From Denitrobaculum tricleocarpae (GTDB lineage: Bacteria; Pseudomonadota; Alphaproteobacteria; Kiloniellales; Kiloniellaceae): a stretch of DNA of 64,000 nucleotides. The notes beneath the pieces are model-generated. The model had not been told where the DNA came from, made no database searches, and saw nothing but the letters and a program-made list of their open reading frames with translations. The stretch is from positions 298,738-362,737 of the forward strand of contig NZ_ML660059.1 of assembly GCF_007004665.1 (NCBI RefSeq), read 5' to 3'. Made by a program: the position numbers and the translations under genes. This document shows, in pieces, positions 48,222 to 58,489 of this stretch; positions within the stretch are counted from its first letter, which is position 1; each line of letters begins with the position of its first letter.

Positions 48222-49085
48222 CTACCGCTGACAGCGGGCACAATAGAAAGTGGAGCGGTTCGACTGAACCAGGCGTTTGATCGGCACCTCGTTCTTTCCT
48301 CCGGAATCCGCCGCACAGCGCCTGCAGCTCTCTCCCTCGCGGCCGTAGACCACCCAGTCGTGCTGGAAGTACCCAAGCTCGCCATCCGCCTGCACGTAAT
48401 CCCGCAGGCTCGAACCACCGGCCTCGATCGCGCGGCCGAGAACGTCGCGGATCGCGGCGACGAGCTTCTCGGCGCGTTGTCCCTGGACCGTATAGGCCTG
48501 ACGCTTCGGCGAAAGCCCGGCGATGTGAAGCGCTTCACAGACGTAGATGTTGCCCAGCCCGGCGACCACCTTCTGGTCCAGCAGCGCCGCCTTGATGGGT
48601 GAACGTTTTCCCTCCAGGCGCCGCGCGAGTTCAGGACCGTTGAAGGCATTGCTCAGCGGTTCCGGTCCGATGCCCCTCAGGAGTTTGTGTTCCTCGAGCT
48701 GCGCGCCGTCGATCAGGTCCATGGCCCCGAAGCGCCGGGCATCGTTGAAGCGGATCTCGTCGCCCAGGTCGGTTTCGAAGATGACATGATCGTGCTTCTC
48801 CCAGCGCGAGGCCCCGTCTTTCAGATCCTGGGCATCGATAATAACCATCCGTCCCGACATCCCCAGATGACAGAGCAGAACCTGCCCGTCGTCGAGCTGC
48901 ATCAGAATGTACTTCGCCCGGCGCGACAGGGACTCGACCCTGCGGCCGGTCAGACGCTGCGCGAAATTGTCGGGAAAGGGGAAACGCAGGTTGGCGCGCC
49001 GCTGCGTCACTTTGACCAACCGGCGGCCGTCGAGCCGGACGCGCAGGCCGCGCATGACCGTCTCAACCTCTGGCAATTCAGGCAT
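48222..49085 (-). CDS. mutM: formamidopyrimidine-DNA glycosylase
   Basis: Removes 8-oxoguanine and formamidopyrimidines and nicks the abasic site. 287 residues. The N-terminus [14 protein letters not shown] carries the catalytic Pro2 and Glu3; [20 protein letters not shown] has the conserved Lys near 58; the C-terminal zinc finger has Cys pairs in CRRC and CARC around residues 249-285, ending YCARCQR. Diverges from ubiE. Confidence 0.97.
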   Translation of the reverse strand: MPELPEVETVMRGLRVRLDGRRLVKVTQRRANLRFPFPDNFAQRLTGRRVESLSRRAKYILMQLDDGQVLLCHLGMSGRMVIIDAQDLKDGASRWEKHDHVIFETDLGDEIRFNDARRFGAMDLIDGAQLEEHKLLRGIGPEPLSNAFNGPELARRLEGKRSPIKAALLDQKVVAGLGNIYVCEALHIAGLSPKRQAYTVQGQRAEKLVAAIRDVLGRAIEAGGSSLRDYVQADGELGYFQHDWVVYGREGESCRRCAADSGGKNEVPIKRLVQSNRSTFYCARCQR

Positions 49086-49202
49086 TTAGGAAAACTGGAC
49101 CTCTTTCAGAACAGGCGCCGGATCTCTGTGAGCCGCGCCCAAAAACGAGATTGCGAAGCGACAGAGTAGCGCGGCGGCCAAGCGCGCGCTATGGTCCGCG
49201 CC

Positions 49203-50087
49203 ATGTCAGCAAAATCTTCTTCATCTGCGGGTCCCGGAAGTGCCTCTCAAAAGGCCGATGCAGGCGCGCCCTCAGGCGGCTCCGGGGCCACGACTCATTT
49301 CGGCTACCAGGATGTGCCGCTCGGCGAAAAACGCGGGCGCGTGCAGGGCGTGTTCGAGAGCGTGGCCTCCAACTACGACCTGATGAACGATCTCATGTCG
49401 GGCGGCATCCATCGGCTCTGGAAAGCCTCCATGATCGATTGGCTGGACCCCCGGCCCGGTCAGACGTTCCTGGACGTGGCGGGCGGGACCGGCGACATCG
49501 CCTTCCGTATCGACGAGCGCTTATCTCAAGCAAAGGATGATGTCCCGGTCGTCCTGTCCGGTGAAGATGAGTCTGACGAGGGGGAAGAACAGCGCGCGCC
49601 GATCACGGTCTGCGACCTGACGCTGGGCATGCTCGAGGTCGGACGGGACCGGGGACTGGACCGCGGCATCCTGCACAGCATGGACTGGGTCTGCGGCAAC
49701 GCCGAGGCCTTGCCCTTCCCGGACCGCAGCTTCGACGCCTATAGCATCGCCTTCGGTCTTCGCAATGTCACCGACATTCCCGCGGCGCTGGCCGAAGCAA
49801 AGCGCGTGCTCAAGCCGGGCGGACGCTTTCTTTGCCTGGAGTTCAGCCAGGTGGTGATCCCCGCCTTCGCATCGCTTTACGACCTCTACTCCTTCAAGGT
49901 GCTCCCGGCCATGGGCGAAGCGGTGGCGAAAGACCGCGCGTCCTATCAGTATCTCGCCGAAAGCATCCGCAGGTTCCCACCCCAGGAGGACCTGATCGCG
50001 CTGATGAACGCGGCGGGCCTCTCCATGACCAGCTACCGCAACCTGAGCGGCGGCATCGCGGCGCTGCACTCCGGCTGGCGCATCTGA
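49203..50087 (+). CDS. ubiE: ubiquinone/menaquinone C-methyltransferase
   Basis: C-methylation of the benzoquinol (or demethylmenaquinone) ring. About 294 residues, longer than the usual 250 because of a 35-residue Ser/Ala/Gly-rich N-terminus and an acidic insert ([14 protein letters not shown]) after the first half of the Rossmann fold. Motifs are [14 protein letters not shown] (motif I), [22 protein letters not shown] and [15 protein letters not shown], all diagnostic. ATG at 49203 is used; 49191 is an alternative. Followed by ubiB after 16 bases. Confidence 0.95.
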   Translation: MSAKSSSSAGPGSASQKADAGAPSGGSGATTHFGYQDVPLGEKRGRVQGVFESVASNYDLMNDLMSGGIHRLWKASMIDWLDPRPGQTFLDVAGGTGDIAFRIDERLSQAKDDVPVVLSGEDESDEGEEQRAPITVCDLTLGMLEVGRDRGLDRGILHSMDWVCGNAEALPFPDRSFDAYSIAFGLRNVTDIPAALAEAKRVLKPGGRFLCLEFSQVVIPAFASLYDLYSFKVLPAMGEAVAKDRASYQYLAESIRRFPPQEDLIALMNAAGLSMTSYRNLSGGIAALHSGWRI

Positions 50088-50103
50088 AAACAGACATGAC
50101 TTT

Positions 50104-51645
50104 ATGATCCGCTCGGTCCGTATCCTCCTCCGCCTGATCACGATTGCCCGCACCCTTGCCCGGCACGATGCGCTGGCCGCGCTCGAAGCGGTCAAGATCG
50201 CCCGCACCGTGGTCTGGATCGCGCGGCTGGTCTCGCGCCGTAAAGCCGAGGGACGGCCGGGGCAGAAACTGGCGCGCGCACTGACCGAGCTGGGACCGAG
50301 CTTCATCAAGCTGGGGCAGTTTCTCTCCACCCGCGCCGATCTTCTGGGCGAGGAAGTCGCGGGCGACCTGGCGCAGTTACAGGACAACCTGCCGCCCTTT
50401 CCGACCGCCGAAGCCCGCGCGACCATCGAGCGTGAACTGGAACTCTCGATCGACGAGCTGTTTGAGAGCTTCGACGACAAACCCATCTCGGCCGCGTCGA
50501 TCGCTCAGGTGCATATGGCGGTCACCGCCGACGGACAGGAAGCGGCGGTCAAGATTCTGCGGCCGGGCATCGAGCAGGCCTTCGAACAGGATCTCGCGCT
50601 CTTCTACGGTCTTGCCGAACTGGTGGAAAGCACGCAGCCCTCGCTGCGCCGTCTCAAGCCGGTCGAAGTGGTCGGCACGTTCGAGGAGACCGTGCGCCTG
50701 GAGATGGACCTGCGCATGGAAGCTGCCGGCGCGGCGGAGCTCAGCGAAAACTTCGAGGACGATTTTACCTACCGCGTTCCCGCCATCGACTGGCAACGCA
50801 CCTCGCGCCGGGTCCTGACCATGGAGCGGGTCGGCGGCATTCCCATGGATGACCGCGACGCCCTGATCGCGGCGGGTCACGATCTCGAAGAGGTGCTCTA
50901 CAAAGCGGCGGCGATCTTCTTCAACCAGGTTTTCCGGGACGGGCTTTTTCACGGCGACCAGCATCCGGGCAACATGGGCGTTGATACGGACGGCAATATC
51001 TTCGCGGTGGATTTCGGCATCATGGGCCGGCTCGATTACCGGACCCGCTGCTCCCTGGCCGATATGCTGATGGCGACCATCGCCCGTGACTACCACCGCC
51101 TCGCCGAGGTCCAGGTCGAGGCCGGATACCTGCCGGCGGGCAAGTCGCTGGACACCTATGCCCAGGCGCTGCGGTCGGTCTGCGAACCCATCGCCGGAAA
51201 GCCGCTCCAGCAGATCTCCTTCGCGCGCCTCCTGGCGCAGCTGCTGCAGCTCACGGAATCCTTCGACATGCCGGTCCAGCCGCAGCTTCTCCTGCTGCAA
51301 AAGAACATGCTGATGGCCGAAGGTGTGAGCCGCCGCCTGGATCCTGAGCTGAACATCTGGGTGCTCGCCCAGCCCTTGATCGAGGCCTGGATGCGCGAGC
51401 ACCGGGGTCCGGAAGCGCGCGTGCGCGACGGCGCGCTGCAGCTTCTGCAATCCGCGGAACGCCTGCCGCAACTGATCTCGAACCTGGAGAAGGTCGCCCA
51501 CGATGTCGCGAACGGCGGCCTGGGCCTGCACCCGAAAACCTTCGAGGCATTGCAGGGCCGCGCCCGGACCCAGAAGCTCAGTCTGGTCCTGGGCGGACTG
51601 TCGCTCGCGCTGGGTCTACTTCTCGCGGCGACTGTTTGGTTTTAG
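50104..51645 (+). CDS. ubiB: ubiquinone biosynthesis regulatory kinase-like protein UbiB
   Basis: Atypical ABC1/ADCK family ATPase required for ubiquinone hydroxylation steps. 513 residues: LGPSFIKLGQFLSTRADLL contains the KxGQ motif; SIAQVHMAVTADGQEAAVKI the Ala-rich loop and Lys; LFHGDQHPGNMGV the catalytic loop; AVDFGIMGRLDY the metal loop. Two C-terminal membrane helices (LSLVLGGLSLALGLLLAATV). Tight operon with ubiE. Confidence 0.95.
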   Translation: MIRSVRILLRLITIARTLARHDALAALEAVKIARTVVWIARLVSRRKAEGRPGQKLARALTELGPSFIKLGQFLSTRADLLGEEVAGDLAQLQDNLPPFPTAEARATIERELELSIDELFESFDDKPISAASIAQVHMAVTADGQEAAVKILRPGIEQAFEQDLALFYGLAELVESTQPSLRRLKPVEVVGTFEETVRLEMDLRMEAAGAAELSENFEDDFTYRVPAIDWQRTSRRVLTMERVGGIPMDDRDALIAAGHDLEEVLYKAAAIFFNQVFRDGLFHGDQHPGNMGVDTDGNIFAVDFGIMGRLDYRTRCSLADMLMATIARDYHRLAEVQVEAGYLPAGKSLDTYAQALRSVCEPIAGKPLQQISFARLLAQLLQLTESFDMPVQPQLLLLQKNMLMAEGVSRRLDPELNIWVLAQPLIEAWMREHRGPEARVRDGALQLLQSAERLPQLISNLEKVAHDVANGGLGLHPKTFEALQGRARTQKLSLVLGGLSLALGLLLAATVWF

Positions 51646-51671
51646 CAGCGCCTGGTTCTAAGGCTCCGGAT

Positions 51672-52253
51672 TTACCGGCGGGAAGCTTCTCTCCGCCGCT
51701 TGAAGCCGAGCACGCCAAGCCCGAGCACCAGCATCGAAAGCGTCCCGGGTTCTGAAACCTGTGTGACGGCCTCGCTGATCACCGAACCGCTGGCGAGCTG
51801 AAAGTCGACTCCGCCAATCAGGAGACTGCAATCGGCATTGCCGCAGCCGGCAATGGCTGAGGAAAAGCTGTTCAGCTCCAGCCCGACTTCACCACCCAGA
51901 TTGGTCAGGAGATCCAGGAACGCGAGCCGCAGGGTTGGAGCACCGGCAAAATCAGGACCGTCGGCAGCGTTCAACAGGCTGAGAAACTCCGCGTTACCGC
52001 CCGCTGCCAGATCGAAACTGGCATCGATACCGGCGCCGGAGGTCGTGACCGCAACATCGCTGTAGCTTGCCGTGTCTGCGTCGAAGCGGAAGGAGCCGCT
52101 TGCGGTGCCGCCGTTGTTGAAGGTGACATCGTTCAACGTCCAGAGAAGCGGAACCGCGGAAGCCGGTGCGGGCGCCAGGACCAGCCAGAAGGCAAACAAG
52201 CCGGCGATGCCGCAAATCCAGGCGATCAATTGTGATTGAACAAAAGATTTCAT
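51672..52253 (-). CDS. PEP-CTERM sorted exported protein
   Basis: 193 residues. Signal peptide to about residue 33 (IAGLFAFWLVLAPAPASA). The mature part is a Gly/Ser/Asn-rich beta-type domain with two nearby Cys residues (AGCGNADCSL). The C-terminus is VSEPGTLSMLVLGLGVLGF followed by KRRR: a sorting signal of the PEP-CTERM kind recognised by exosortase. No exosortase is in the window. Function of the cargo unknown; such proteins are often linked to exopolysaccharide or surface layers. Confidence 0.8.
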   Translation of the reverse strand: MKSFVQSQLIAWICGIAGLFAFWLVLAPAPASAVPLLWTLNDVTFNNGGTASGSFRFDADTASYSDVAVTTSGAGIDASFDLAAGGNAEFLSLLNAADGPDFAGAPTLRLAFLDLLTNLGGEVGLELNSFSSAIAGCGNADCSLLIGGVDFQLASGSVISEAVTQVSEPGTLSMLVLGLGVLGFKRRREASRR

Positions 52254-52565
52254 AAGAGAATTTCCAGTAAGTCAGTCAGCCGTTTTGAAGCTGTATTATT
52301 GGGGCGGCGAAAGAACGCTCACCGTGCAGGAGCGCCCCCATCAAAGGCGTTTCAGTTCCCTTGAGTTTTGTTGCGCGGCACCACCCGAAGTAATGTCCTC
52401 GGGTGGCTTGCCGGCAACGGTCGTTTTAATAAGCAATTGTCGAATATAGATTTTTTCAAATTTCAACGAACAAAGCAGAAAAATTTCTGCTTAGGTAGCT
52501 AGCTTATGAATGTTTGAATACACCCAAATCAGCTTGGCTTGAACCCGAGAAACGGCACAAGGAAA
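52254..52565. other. intergenic region upstream of the PEP-CTERM gene
   Basis: About 310 bases, AT-rich in 52420-52530. One eight-base stem (CCACCCGA/TCGGGTGG, 52381-52406) is seen. It should hold the PEP-CTERM gene promoter. No gene recognised. Confidence 0.35.
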
Positions 52566-52598
52566 ATGCAAATTTGCATGGGGGCCCGAAGACGGGCC
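52566..52598 (-). terminator. paired inverted repeats downstream of the chemoreceptor gene
   Basis: Read on the minus strand, GGCCCG-tctt-CGGGCC (52583-52598) is followed by the perfect palindrome ATGCAAATTTGCAT (52566-52579) and TTTTCC. Together they could end the chemoreceptor transcript, about 230 bases after its stop codon. A plus-strand open frame here has no family features. Confidence 0.35.
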
Positions 52599-52826
52599 AC
52601 AAAAAGGCCCGGCGCCTGGCCAGAGAAGCACGCGTTCTGCTGTAAGCAGCCGCTATCCGGATCGGATCATGCTTTGCTGGAACCGAATCAAGATTTCGAC
52701 CACTACCTTGAGTCTGACCTGATTCGCAGAGTCAGATCGGCCTCGCCAGCGCGACCGGCTACCTTTGCCGATCTCGTCGAAACTGGACCTGCTCCGTTCA
52801 GAGAACGGCCGAGTGGACTGCCGCGG

Positions 52827-54911
52827 TTATGCCGCCCGCATTGAGGAAAGGATACTCTCGACCGATTGGCGCAGCTTCTCCGCTTCCGTCGAGAGCCCCC
52901 CGGTCGCGGCACTGACTTTGCCTGCGGCCGCACCGGTCTCGGCGGATGACTGCGTCACGCCGTGGATGTTGGACGTCACGCGCGTGGTACCCTGTGCCAC
53001 CTCCTGCACATTGTCGGAGATCTCCTGTGTTGCGGAATTCTGTTCTTCCACCGCCGAGGCGATGTCCGCGCAGACCTGGCTGATTCTCTCGATCGATTGC
53101 CGCACGTTCCCGATGGCGGTAACGGTGTCATTGGTAGCCAACTGCATCGTGTCGATCTGCTGCGATATCTCCTCGGTGGCCTTAGCTGTCTGATTGGCCA
53201 GAGATTTGACTTCAGAAGCCACGACCGCAAACCCCTTACCGGCATCCCCGGCCCTTGCCGCCTCGATCGTGGCGTTCAGGGCAAGCAGATTGGTTTGCTC
53301 GGCGATGTCGTTGATCAAGGCAATCACGAGACCGATCTTTTGTGCGCCGGCGGCCAGGCCTTCAACCGTGGAACTGGTCTGTTCAGCCTGGACCACGGCA
53401 TCGCGGGTAATCTCCGTCGATTGCGTGACCTGACGGCTGATTTCCTGGATCGAATTCGAGAGTTCTCCCGAGGCCGAAGCAACCGTCTGCACGTTAGATG
53501 AGGTTTGCTCCGCGGCAGTGGCAACCTCAGCAGCCTGTTGATCCGTTTGCTGGGCGCTCTTACTCATGACTTCGGCGGTCGCCTGCATCTCCGCGGCAGC
53601 TCCGGAAACCGCATCGACCGCGGACTTGATGCTGCTTTCCAATTCGTCGGCTAATTTCAGCGTTGCCTCGCGTTTTTCCTTCTCCGCGCGCGCCTCTTGT
53701 TCCGCCTGTTGCGAGGCCAGACGCTCCGCCTCGATGGCGGTGTCTTTAAAGACCTGAACGGCTTCCGCCATCTGACCCAGCTCGTCGCTGCGGTCTCTTG
53801 CCGGAATATCGACCGCGTTGTTGCCGCCGGCCAGCTCGCGCATTGAGTCGGTCATACCGGCAAGGGGCCGCGCGACCCGCATGATCATGAACCAACCGGC
53901 AAACACGATCAGCAGCGCACAGACAAGTCCGACCAAGGTTTCAATCCAAAGAGTCGTCTGCCCGGAGCTAAGGGCGTTTTCAACATTCCGGGTGTTGCTG
54001 TCGACGGCGACATTCAACAGGCTGACCGCAGTTTGAAGCGCCGTTTCCGAACGCTCGAACAGTGTATTGAAGTCGATCGGGTATCCGCCGGTCTCCGACA
54101 CTGCGAAAAGCTCTTTTCGCAGCTTGTCATAGTCCTCGAAGTAACCCTTCCTCAAAAGCTCTATCTGCGCGCGTACTTCCGGCGAAAGGAGTGGGGATGT
54201 CTGCACTGCAGCGAGCCGCTGCCACGCGTAGGACGCCAGTCCGTGGTTAAGGTTCATATAGGCAATGTCACCTCGGGAGATCGGCTCACGACGTGCCGTG
54301 GCAATGGCAAACAGCGTGCGCTCACGGCCGCCGAACTCGCGGACCGCCCAAGCGCTCTGTATGACCTGGTCGGTCACAACCATATTGGTGGGTGCTTCCC
54401 TGATCAGATCGCGTATCGAGCCGCCAAGTGAATCCAGGCTGGACACGATGGCCTTAATGTCCGTCGGAATGTCATGGATGGCAGTTGGGTCACGATCCGC
54501 GATGCCAACAGCGACGAGGGCATCACCCTTGGATCTGAGTTCTGCCATTTGATCGAGATAGGAATCCAACCGCCCGGCAAGCGCGTCGCGATTGCCGATA
54601 GCCGAAGCAGAGAGCAGTCTTTCCCGCGCATCGGCAAACAGCTTCTGCGAAAGACCACGCTGCCGATCAATCATGGCCTTGATATCGTCGCTGACCGGCG
54701 GATCCAGGCTGAGGGCAACCTGGGTCAGTGAACGTTCTAACGAGAGCTCAATCGTTGCCTCGGACAAAGAGCTGAGAATGTTTACGGCTTGCGCCGCCCC
54801 ATCCAGCTTCTGAAGTTCGCGCCACTCTCTCGCCACAACAAAAGTAATGGCAGAACCAATTACGACTGCCAAAAGAATGTTGATTACCAAAACAGTACGT
54901 TTAATCGACAC
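52827..54911 (-). CDS. methyl-accepting chemotaxis protein
   Basis: Transmembrane chemoreceptor, about 694 residues. Helix 1 at 5-30 ([20 protein letters not shown]), a periplasmic helical sensor of about 290 residues, helix 2 near 325-345 ([19 protein letters not shown]), a HAMP domain ([19 protein letters not shown]), then a long coiled signalling hairpin with the tip [21 protein letters not shown]. The sensor is a large four-helix-type module; ligand unknown. The GTG at 54909-54911 with GGGGTGG upstream is the preferred start; the longer frame from a TTG has no ribosome site. No che genes are nearby. Confidence 0.9.
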   Translation of the reverse strand: MSIKRTVLVINILLAVVIGSAITFVVAREWRELQKLDGAAQAVNILSSLSEATIELSLERSLTQVALSLDPPVSDDIKAMIDRQRGLSQKLFADARERLLSASAIGNRDALAGRLDSYLDQMAELRSKGDALVAVGIADRDPTAIHDIPTDIKAIVSSLDSLGGSIRDLIREAPTNMVVTDQVIQSAWAVREFGGRERTLFAIATARREPISRGDIAYMNLNHGLASYAWQRLAAVQTSPLLSPEVRAQIELLRKGYFEDYDKLRKELFAVSETGGYPIDFNTLFERSETALQTAVSLLNVAVDSNTRNVENALSSGQTTLWIETLVGLVCALLIVFAGWFMIMRVARPLAGMTDSMRELAGGNNAVDIPARDRSDELGQMAEAVQVFKDTAIEAERLASQQAEQEARAEKEKREATLKLADELESSIKSAVDAVSGAAAEMQATAEVMSKSAQQTDQQAAEVATAAEQTSSNVQTVASASGELSNSIQEISRQVTQSTEITRDAVVQAEQTSSTVEGLAAGAQKIGLVIALINDIAEQTNLLALNATIEAARAGDAGKGFAVVASEVKSLANQTAKATEEISQQIDTMQLATNDTVTAIGNVRQSIERISQVCADIASAVEEQNSATQEISDNVQEVAQGTTRVTSNIHGVTQSSAETGAAAGKVSAATGGLSTEAEKLRQSVESILSSMRAA

Positions 54912-55305
54912 TACAAACCACCCCCAGTTGGTTTTTATATATACATAAACAAGATAAAATGTCCTGATTTGCAATCAAACAATGCGATAATCAATTTAAT
55001 ACACAGTTAATTACACATTTTACTTGTTTTTGCTTCGCACTTACCGGCAACTACTTCAGGTAGAGACACTGCGTGGTCTTTACAGGAGCATGATCATTTC
55101 CCTCGCATTGCAGATCGTGAACTGAACACAGATCCAATATTATGGATCCCGAGGATTCGACGGCGGAATTACACGCCTTTACAAGGCGTTAGGCGCGAGC
55201 CCTGTAGTGATGCGGAGCGCCATAAAAAGCCCGGATACCAAGCTTGCAGGATCCGCAAAGGCTTCAGGAGACCTGGCTGACGACTAGGCTAAGTGGAATC
55301 TCTGG
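54912..55305. other. intergenic region, no gene recognised
   Basis: About 390 bases. The first 120 are AT-rich and should carry the chemoreceptor promoter. A stem ACGCCTT-tac-AAGGCGT lies at 55173-55189 without a T tract. No coding frame with family features. Confidence 0.35.
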
Positions 55306-56043
55306 TTATCCCGCAGCGAGGTAATCCTCGACTTCCTGCAAGAGCGCCGAACAGTCTTCGTCGACAACGCCGAGCGCGGCAAACTGGCGGACGATGTTGC
55401 TGAGGTATTCCTTGCTGGTTCCCAGAAAGCCGACGCCGCTCGCGAGAAAACGGATCTGCTCTTCCCGGGTCAGGTCCGGACAGATGACTTCCGAGGAACG
55501 GTCGGCCACGAAGGTCAAAGCCGTCACTGCCTGATCTTCGACCATCGCGGTCACGAAAGTCGGTTTATAGGCGTGACCGACCATTTCGCGCCGCCACAGA
55601 ATTTCGCTTTCCGTCTCGATGTCCTTTGCCGCGATCCGGAACAGCAGACCTTCGCAGCAATCGCCTTCGTCCAGCGCGGCCATCAGGCCCGGCGCATCGG
55701 GTGTGCCGCGCGCACCATAGGTGTGCTTCAAAACGAAACGCCGGTCGTAGCCGGGCACGGTTGCGCGGCGGACCTCGGCGAAGTGAAAGGCCGGATCCCA
55801 CATCAAGGACCCGTAGGCGAAGACCCAAAGATCCTTATCGCGGTAGTCGGCGAGTGTCTCTGCGCGCGAGCGTTCGCGATCACTCTCGCTGCGCAGCTTC
55901 TCCAGGACCCACTGCAGCTCCGGCTTTTCCGCGAACACAGAGGCAATACTGAATTTACGGAAGAACGACGTCTGCGGATCGGTGATTTTACCCTCGAGCT
56001 CCGGGTGGTGGACAAAGGGGCTGGAAGGGGCGCGCATAGACAT
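55306..56043 (-). CDS. ChaC-type gamma-glutamylcyclotransferase
   Basis: Degrades glutathione to 5-oxoproline and Cys-Gly. 245 residues. The family signature LWVFAYGSLMWDPAFHFAE lies near residue 70, followed by GYDRRFVLKHTYGARGTPDAPGL and GLLFRI; TSKEYLSNIVRQFAALGVVDE is the C-terminal helix. The conserved YGSL loop binds substrate. The N-terminal 60 residues are longer than in short ChaC proteins. Precedes two transporter genes on the same strand. Confidence 0.88.
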   Translation of the reverse strand: MSMRAPSSPFVHHPELEGKITDPQTSFFRKFSIASVFAEKPELQWVLEKLRSESDRERSRAETLADYRDKDLWVFAYGSLMWDPAFHFAEVRRATVPGYDRRFVLKHTYGARGTPDAPGLMAALDEGDCCEGLLFRIAAKDIETESEILWRREMVGHAYKPTFVTAMVEDQAVTALTFVADRSSEVICPDLTREEQIRFLASGVGFLGTSKEYLSNIVRQFAALGVVDEDCSALLQEVEDYLAAG

Positions 56044-56099
56044 ACTCCGGAGATCGACGCGCTATGTTGCCGCCCTGGACCGGCGGAACGCAATGCAAA

Positions 56100-57359
56100 T
56101 CATGCTGCGATCCGGGCCTTGCGGCGGTCCTTGAGCGTCAGCCACAGCAGTGCGCCGCCGGCCAGCAGCAGGAACGGAATCATCGCGATGTTGACGGCGT
56201 TCCAACCGTCGACCGCCGTTCCGCCTGAGCAGTTCATCAGGCCACCCGAGGCAAGACTGGCCAGCGTGACGCAGCCGAACACCATCATGTCGTTCAGACC
56301 CTGGGTCTGGCCGCGTTCATTGGGCGCATGGGCGCTGGCCAGCAGAGTGGTCGCGCCCACGAAGCCGAAATTCCAGCCCACGCCCAGCAGGATCAAGGCG
56401 ATAAAGAACCGTTCGAGCGTGACGCCCGTCAGGGCTACGACACCCGCGAGGCCGAGAATCACCAGCCCCGCAACGATGATCCGCGTGACGCCGAAGCGCA
56501 CGATCAGGTGGCCGGTGAAAAACGACGGGATAAACATCGCGAGCACATGGGCCGAAACGATGTCGTTCGCATTGTTACTGGTCAGGCCGCAGCCCACGAC
56601 CGCCAGGGGCGTCGAGGTCATGACAAGGTTCATCAGGGAATAGGAAACCATGCCGCAGATGATCGCGACCAGGATGGTGGGATTGCGCAGCAGTTCCAGG
56701 CGCGACCGCCCGGCCGGTGCTGCCGACGCCGCGGCTTTATTCTGCTTCCCGTTCGGCAGGTCCAGAAGCAGAAACAGAAACATCCCCAGCAGGTTGATGA
56801 CGATGATGGTCAGGTAAGTGCCGATGAAAGGGATGGGCGGGAGGTCGCCGCCGATGAACGGCAGGGCCGAGCCGTCGGAGACGATCTTATTCAGCTGCGG
56901 CCCGAAGATGGCTGACAGAAGCCCGCCCGCCATGACATAGGAAATCGCCTTGGGCCGGAAGGCATCGCTGGCCGTATCGGTCGCGGCAAAGCGGTAGAAG
57001 CCCTGCGCGGACATGTAGATACCCGTGAAGTAGGACCCCAGGAGCAGCAGCGGAAAGGACGCGATATAGAGGCCATAGGCCGCGATCGCCGCGCCGACGG
57101 CGCCACCGAGGGCACCCACGAAAAAGCCGAACCTGCGCCCCTGACGCTGCATCAGCGGGGAAAGCCAGGGCGCGGTGGTCATGGATCCGAACACGATCAT
57201 CGAGATGGGCAGCGTCGCAAAGCAGGGGTTCCCGGCCAGCATCCCGCCGGCCAGACCGCCAACGACAAAAATCATCGGCATCTGCGCCCCGAGGATCGCC
57301 TGCGCAGCCACAAGGACGGCGACATTGCGCTTTGCGCGGGTATCATCTGTAAACGTCAT
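56100..57359 (-). CDS. major facilitator superfamily transporter
   Basis: About 419 residues with 12 hydrophobic helices. VGGLAGGMLAGNPCFATLPIS near residue 30, then QRQGRRFGFFVGALGGAVGA carries a shortened MFS loop 2-3 motif. The pattern (SYFTGIYMSAQGFYRFAATD) resembles the alphaproteobacterial MFS group without assigned substrate. ATG at 57357-57359 (MTFTDDTRAK) is chosen over an upstream start. Substrate unknown. Confidence 0.82.
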   Translation of the reverse strand: MTFTDDTRAKRNVAVLVAAQAILGAQMPMIFVVGGLAGGMLAGNPCFATLPISMIVFGSMTTAPWLSPLMQRQGRRFGFFVGALGGAVGAAIAAYGLYIASFPLLLLGSYFTGIYMSAQGFYRFAATDTASDAFRPKAISYVMAGGLLSAIFGPQLNKIVSDGSALPFIGGDLPPIPFIGTYLTIIVINLLGMFLFLLLDLPNGKQNKAAASAAPAGRSRLELLRNPTILVAIICGMVSYSLMNLVMTSTPLAVVGCGLTSNNANDIVSAHVLAMFIPSFFTGHLIVRFGVTRIIVAGLVILGLAGVVALTGVTLERFFIALILLGVGWNFGFVGATTLLASAHAPNERGQTQGLNDMMVFGCVTLASLASGGLMNCSGGTAVDGWNAVNIAMIPFLLLAGGALLWLTLKDRRKARIAA

Positions 57360-57437
57360 CGGAACGAAACCTTTGAGAACAAGCAGCCGCAAACTGACAT
57401 GACATGACCTAATCTGCAAAAGCGATCATGGGCAGCA

Positions 57438-58325
57438 TCAGGCAATCACCTTTTTTGTCGAGGTCGCCATAAACACACCCGCGCCGGCGACCACCATGCC
57501 GAACCAGGCGGCGGGTGGCATGACTTCATCCAGGACAAGCCATGCAAAGGCGGCGGCCATCGGCGGCACCAGAAAGAAGAGTGCGGAAACCCGCGAGACG
57601 TCGCCGGCCCGGATCATGGCCAGCAACAGGCCGACACCGATCAGCGAGCTGCCGATAATCAGGTAGGTCAGGGAAGCCGCAAGCTGCCATGTCCAGGTGA
57701 TCTGCAGGCTTTCAAAAGCGACCACGAAAGGCAGAACGCCGATAAATCCCGCGGCGAAGGCAACCAGGTTTGACGTGACCGGATGATGTGAGACGCCGTA
57801 GCGCTTTTCCCATAGGGAGCCTCCGGTAATACCGAAAAGCGCGAGAGCCGCGAACAGGAACCCGAGGGCGGAGGGGACCGCGATCTCGGAGCGCGCCAGG
57901 ATGACGATCACCGCGCCCGTCAATCCGAGCAGCAGGCCGATCCAGCGTTGCCAGCCCACAGTCTCCCCGCTCCATCTCGGTGCGATCAGGCCAACGAGTA
58001 TGGGCTGCAGCGACAGGATCAGCGCCAGGGTCCCGACCGCCAGCCCCGCATTAAAGGACATGTAGCACATGCCGAAATACATCGATTGCAGCAGGAAACC
58101 CACGATCGCGAGATGCGTCCACTCCGCGCGCGACTTGGGCAAGGGCGGGCGCAAAACCAGAAAGAGAGCCGCCATGATGACAACGACGCAGGCGAAGCGC
58201 AGCGCCAGAAAGGTCAGAGGCTCGATGAAGCCGAGCCCGAACTTTGCCGCGACATAACCCGTTGACCACATCACAAGAAAGATGCCGGGTGCAAAGGCCA
58301 GCCACTTGGGGGAACTGCTGCTCAC
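57438..58325 (-). CDS. EamA/DMT-family transporter
   Basis: Ten-helix drug/metabolite transporter of about 295 residues. Two EamA repeats: FLVMWSTGYVAAKFGLGFIEPL with the first and LVAFAAGFIGVLPFVVAFES with the second. Likely exports amino acids or metabolites. A GTG at 58323-58325 gives a normal family length and a GAGAT site upstream; the open frame to 58499 would add 58 residues overlapping the divergent LysR gene. The choice is tentative. Confidence 0.8.
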   Translation of the reverse strand: MSSSSPKWLAFAPGIFLVMWSTGYVAAKFGLGFIEPLTFLALRFACVVVIMAALFLVLRPPLPKSRAEWTHLAIVGFLLQSMYFGMCYMSFNAGLAVGTLALILSLQPILVGLIAPRWSGETVGWQRWIGLLLGLTGAVIVILARSEIAVPSALGFLFAALALFGITGGSLWEKRYGVSHHPVTSNLVAFAAGFIGVLPFVVAFESLQITWTWQLAASLTYLIIGSSLIGVGLLLAMIRAGDVSRVSALFFLVPPMAAAFAWLVLDEVMPPAAWFGMVVAGAGVFMATSTKKVIA

Positions 58326-58489
58326 GGAAAGGATCTCGCTTGTGCGGTGAATGCGCCGGTAAAGGCTGCGGGGTTGGGAGGCGGTGGTGAATGACGGGGT
58401 CGCCTCCCCCAAATGAGACGGCAACCCGCAACCATGCGATTTTGGGCGATGGATTGCGATCAGAAAAATGAATTGATACGATTGCCTCC

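Noticed and set aside
52539..52844. Open frame after the chemoreceptor gene
   Set aside because: Overlaps the chemoreceptor 3' end and a palindrome; no family features.
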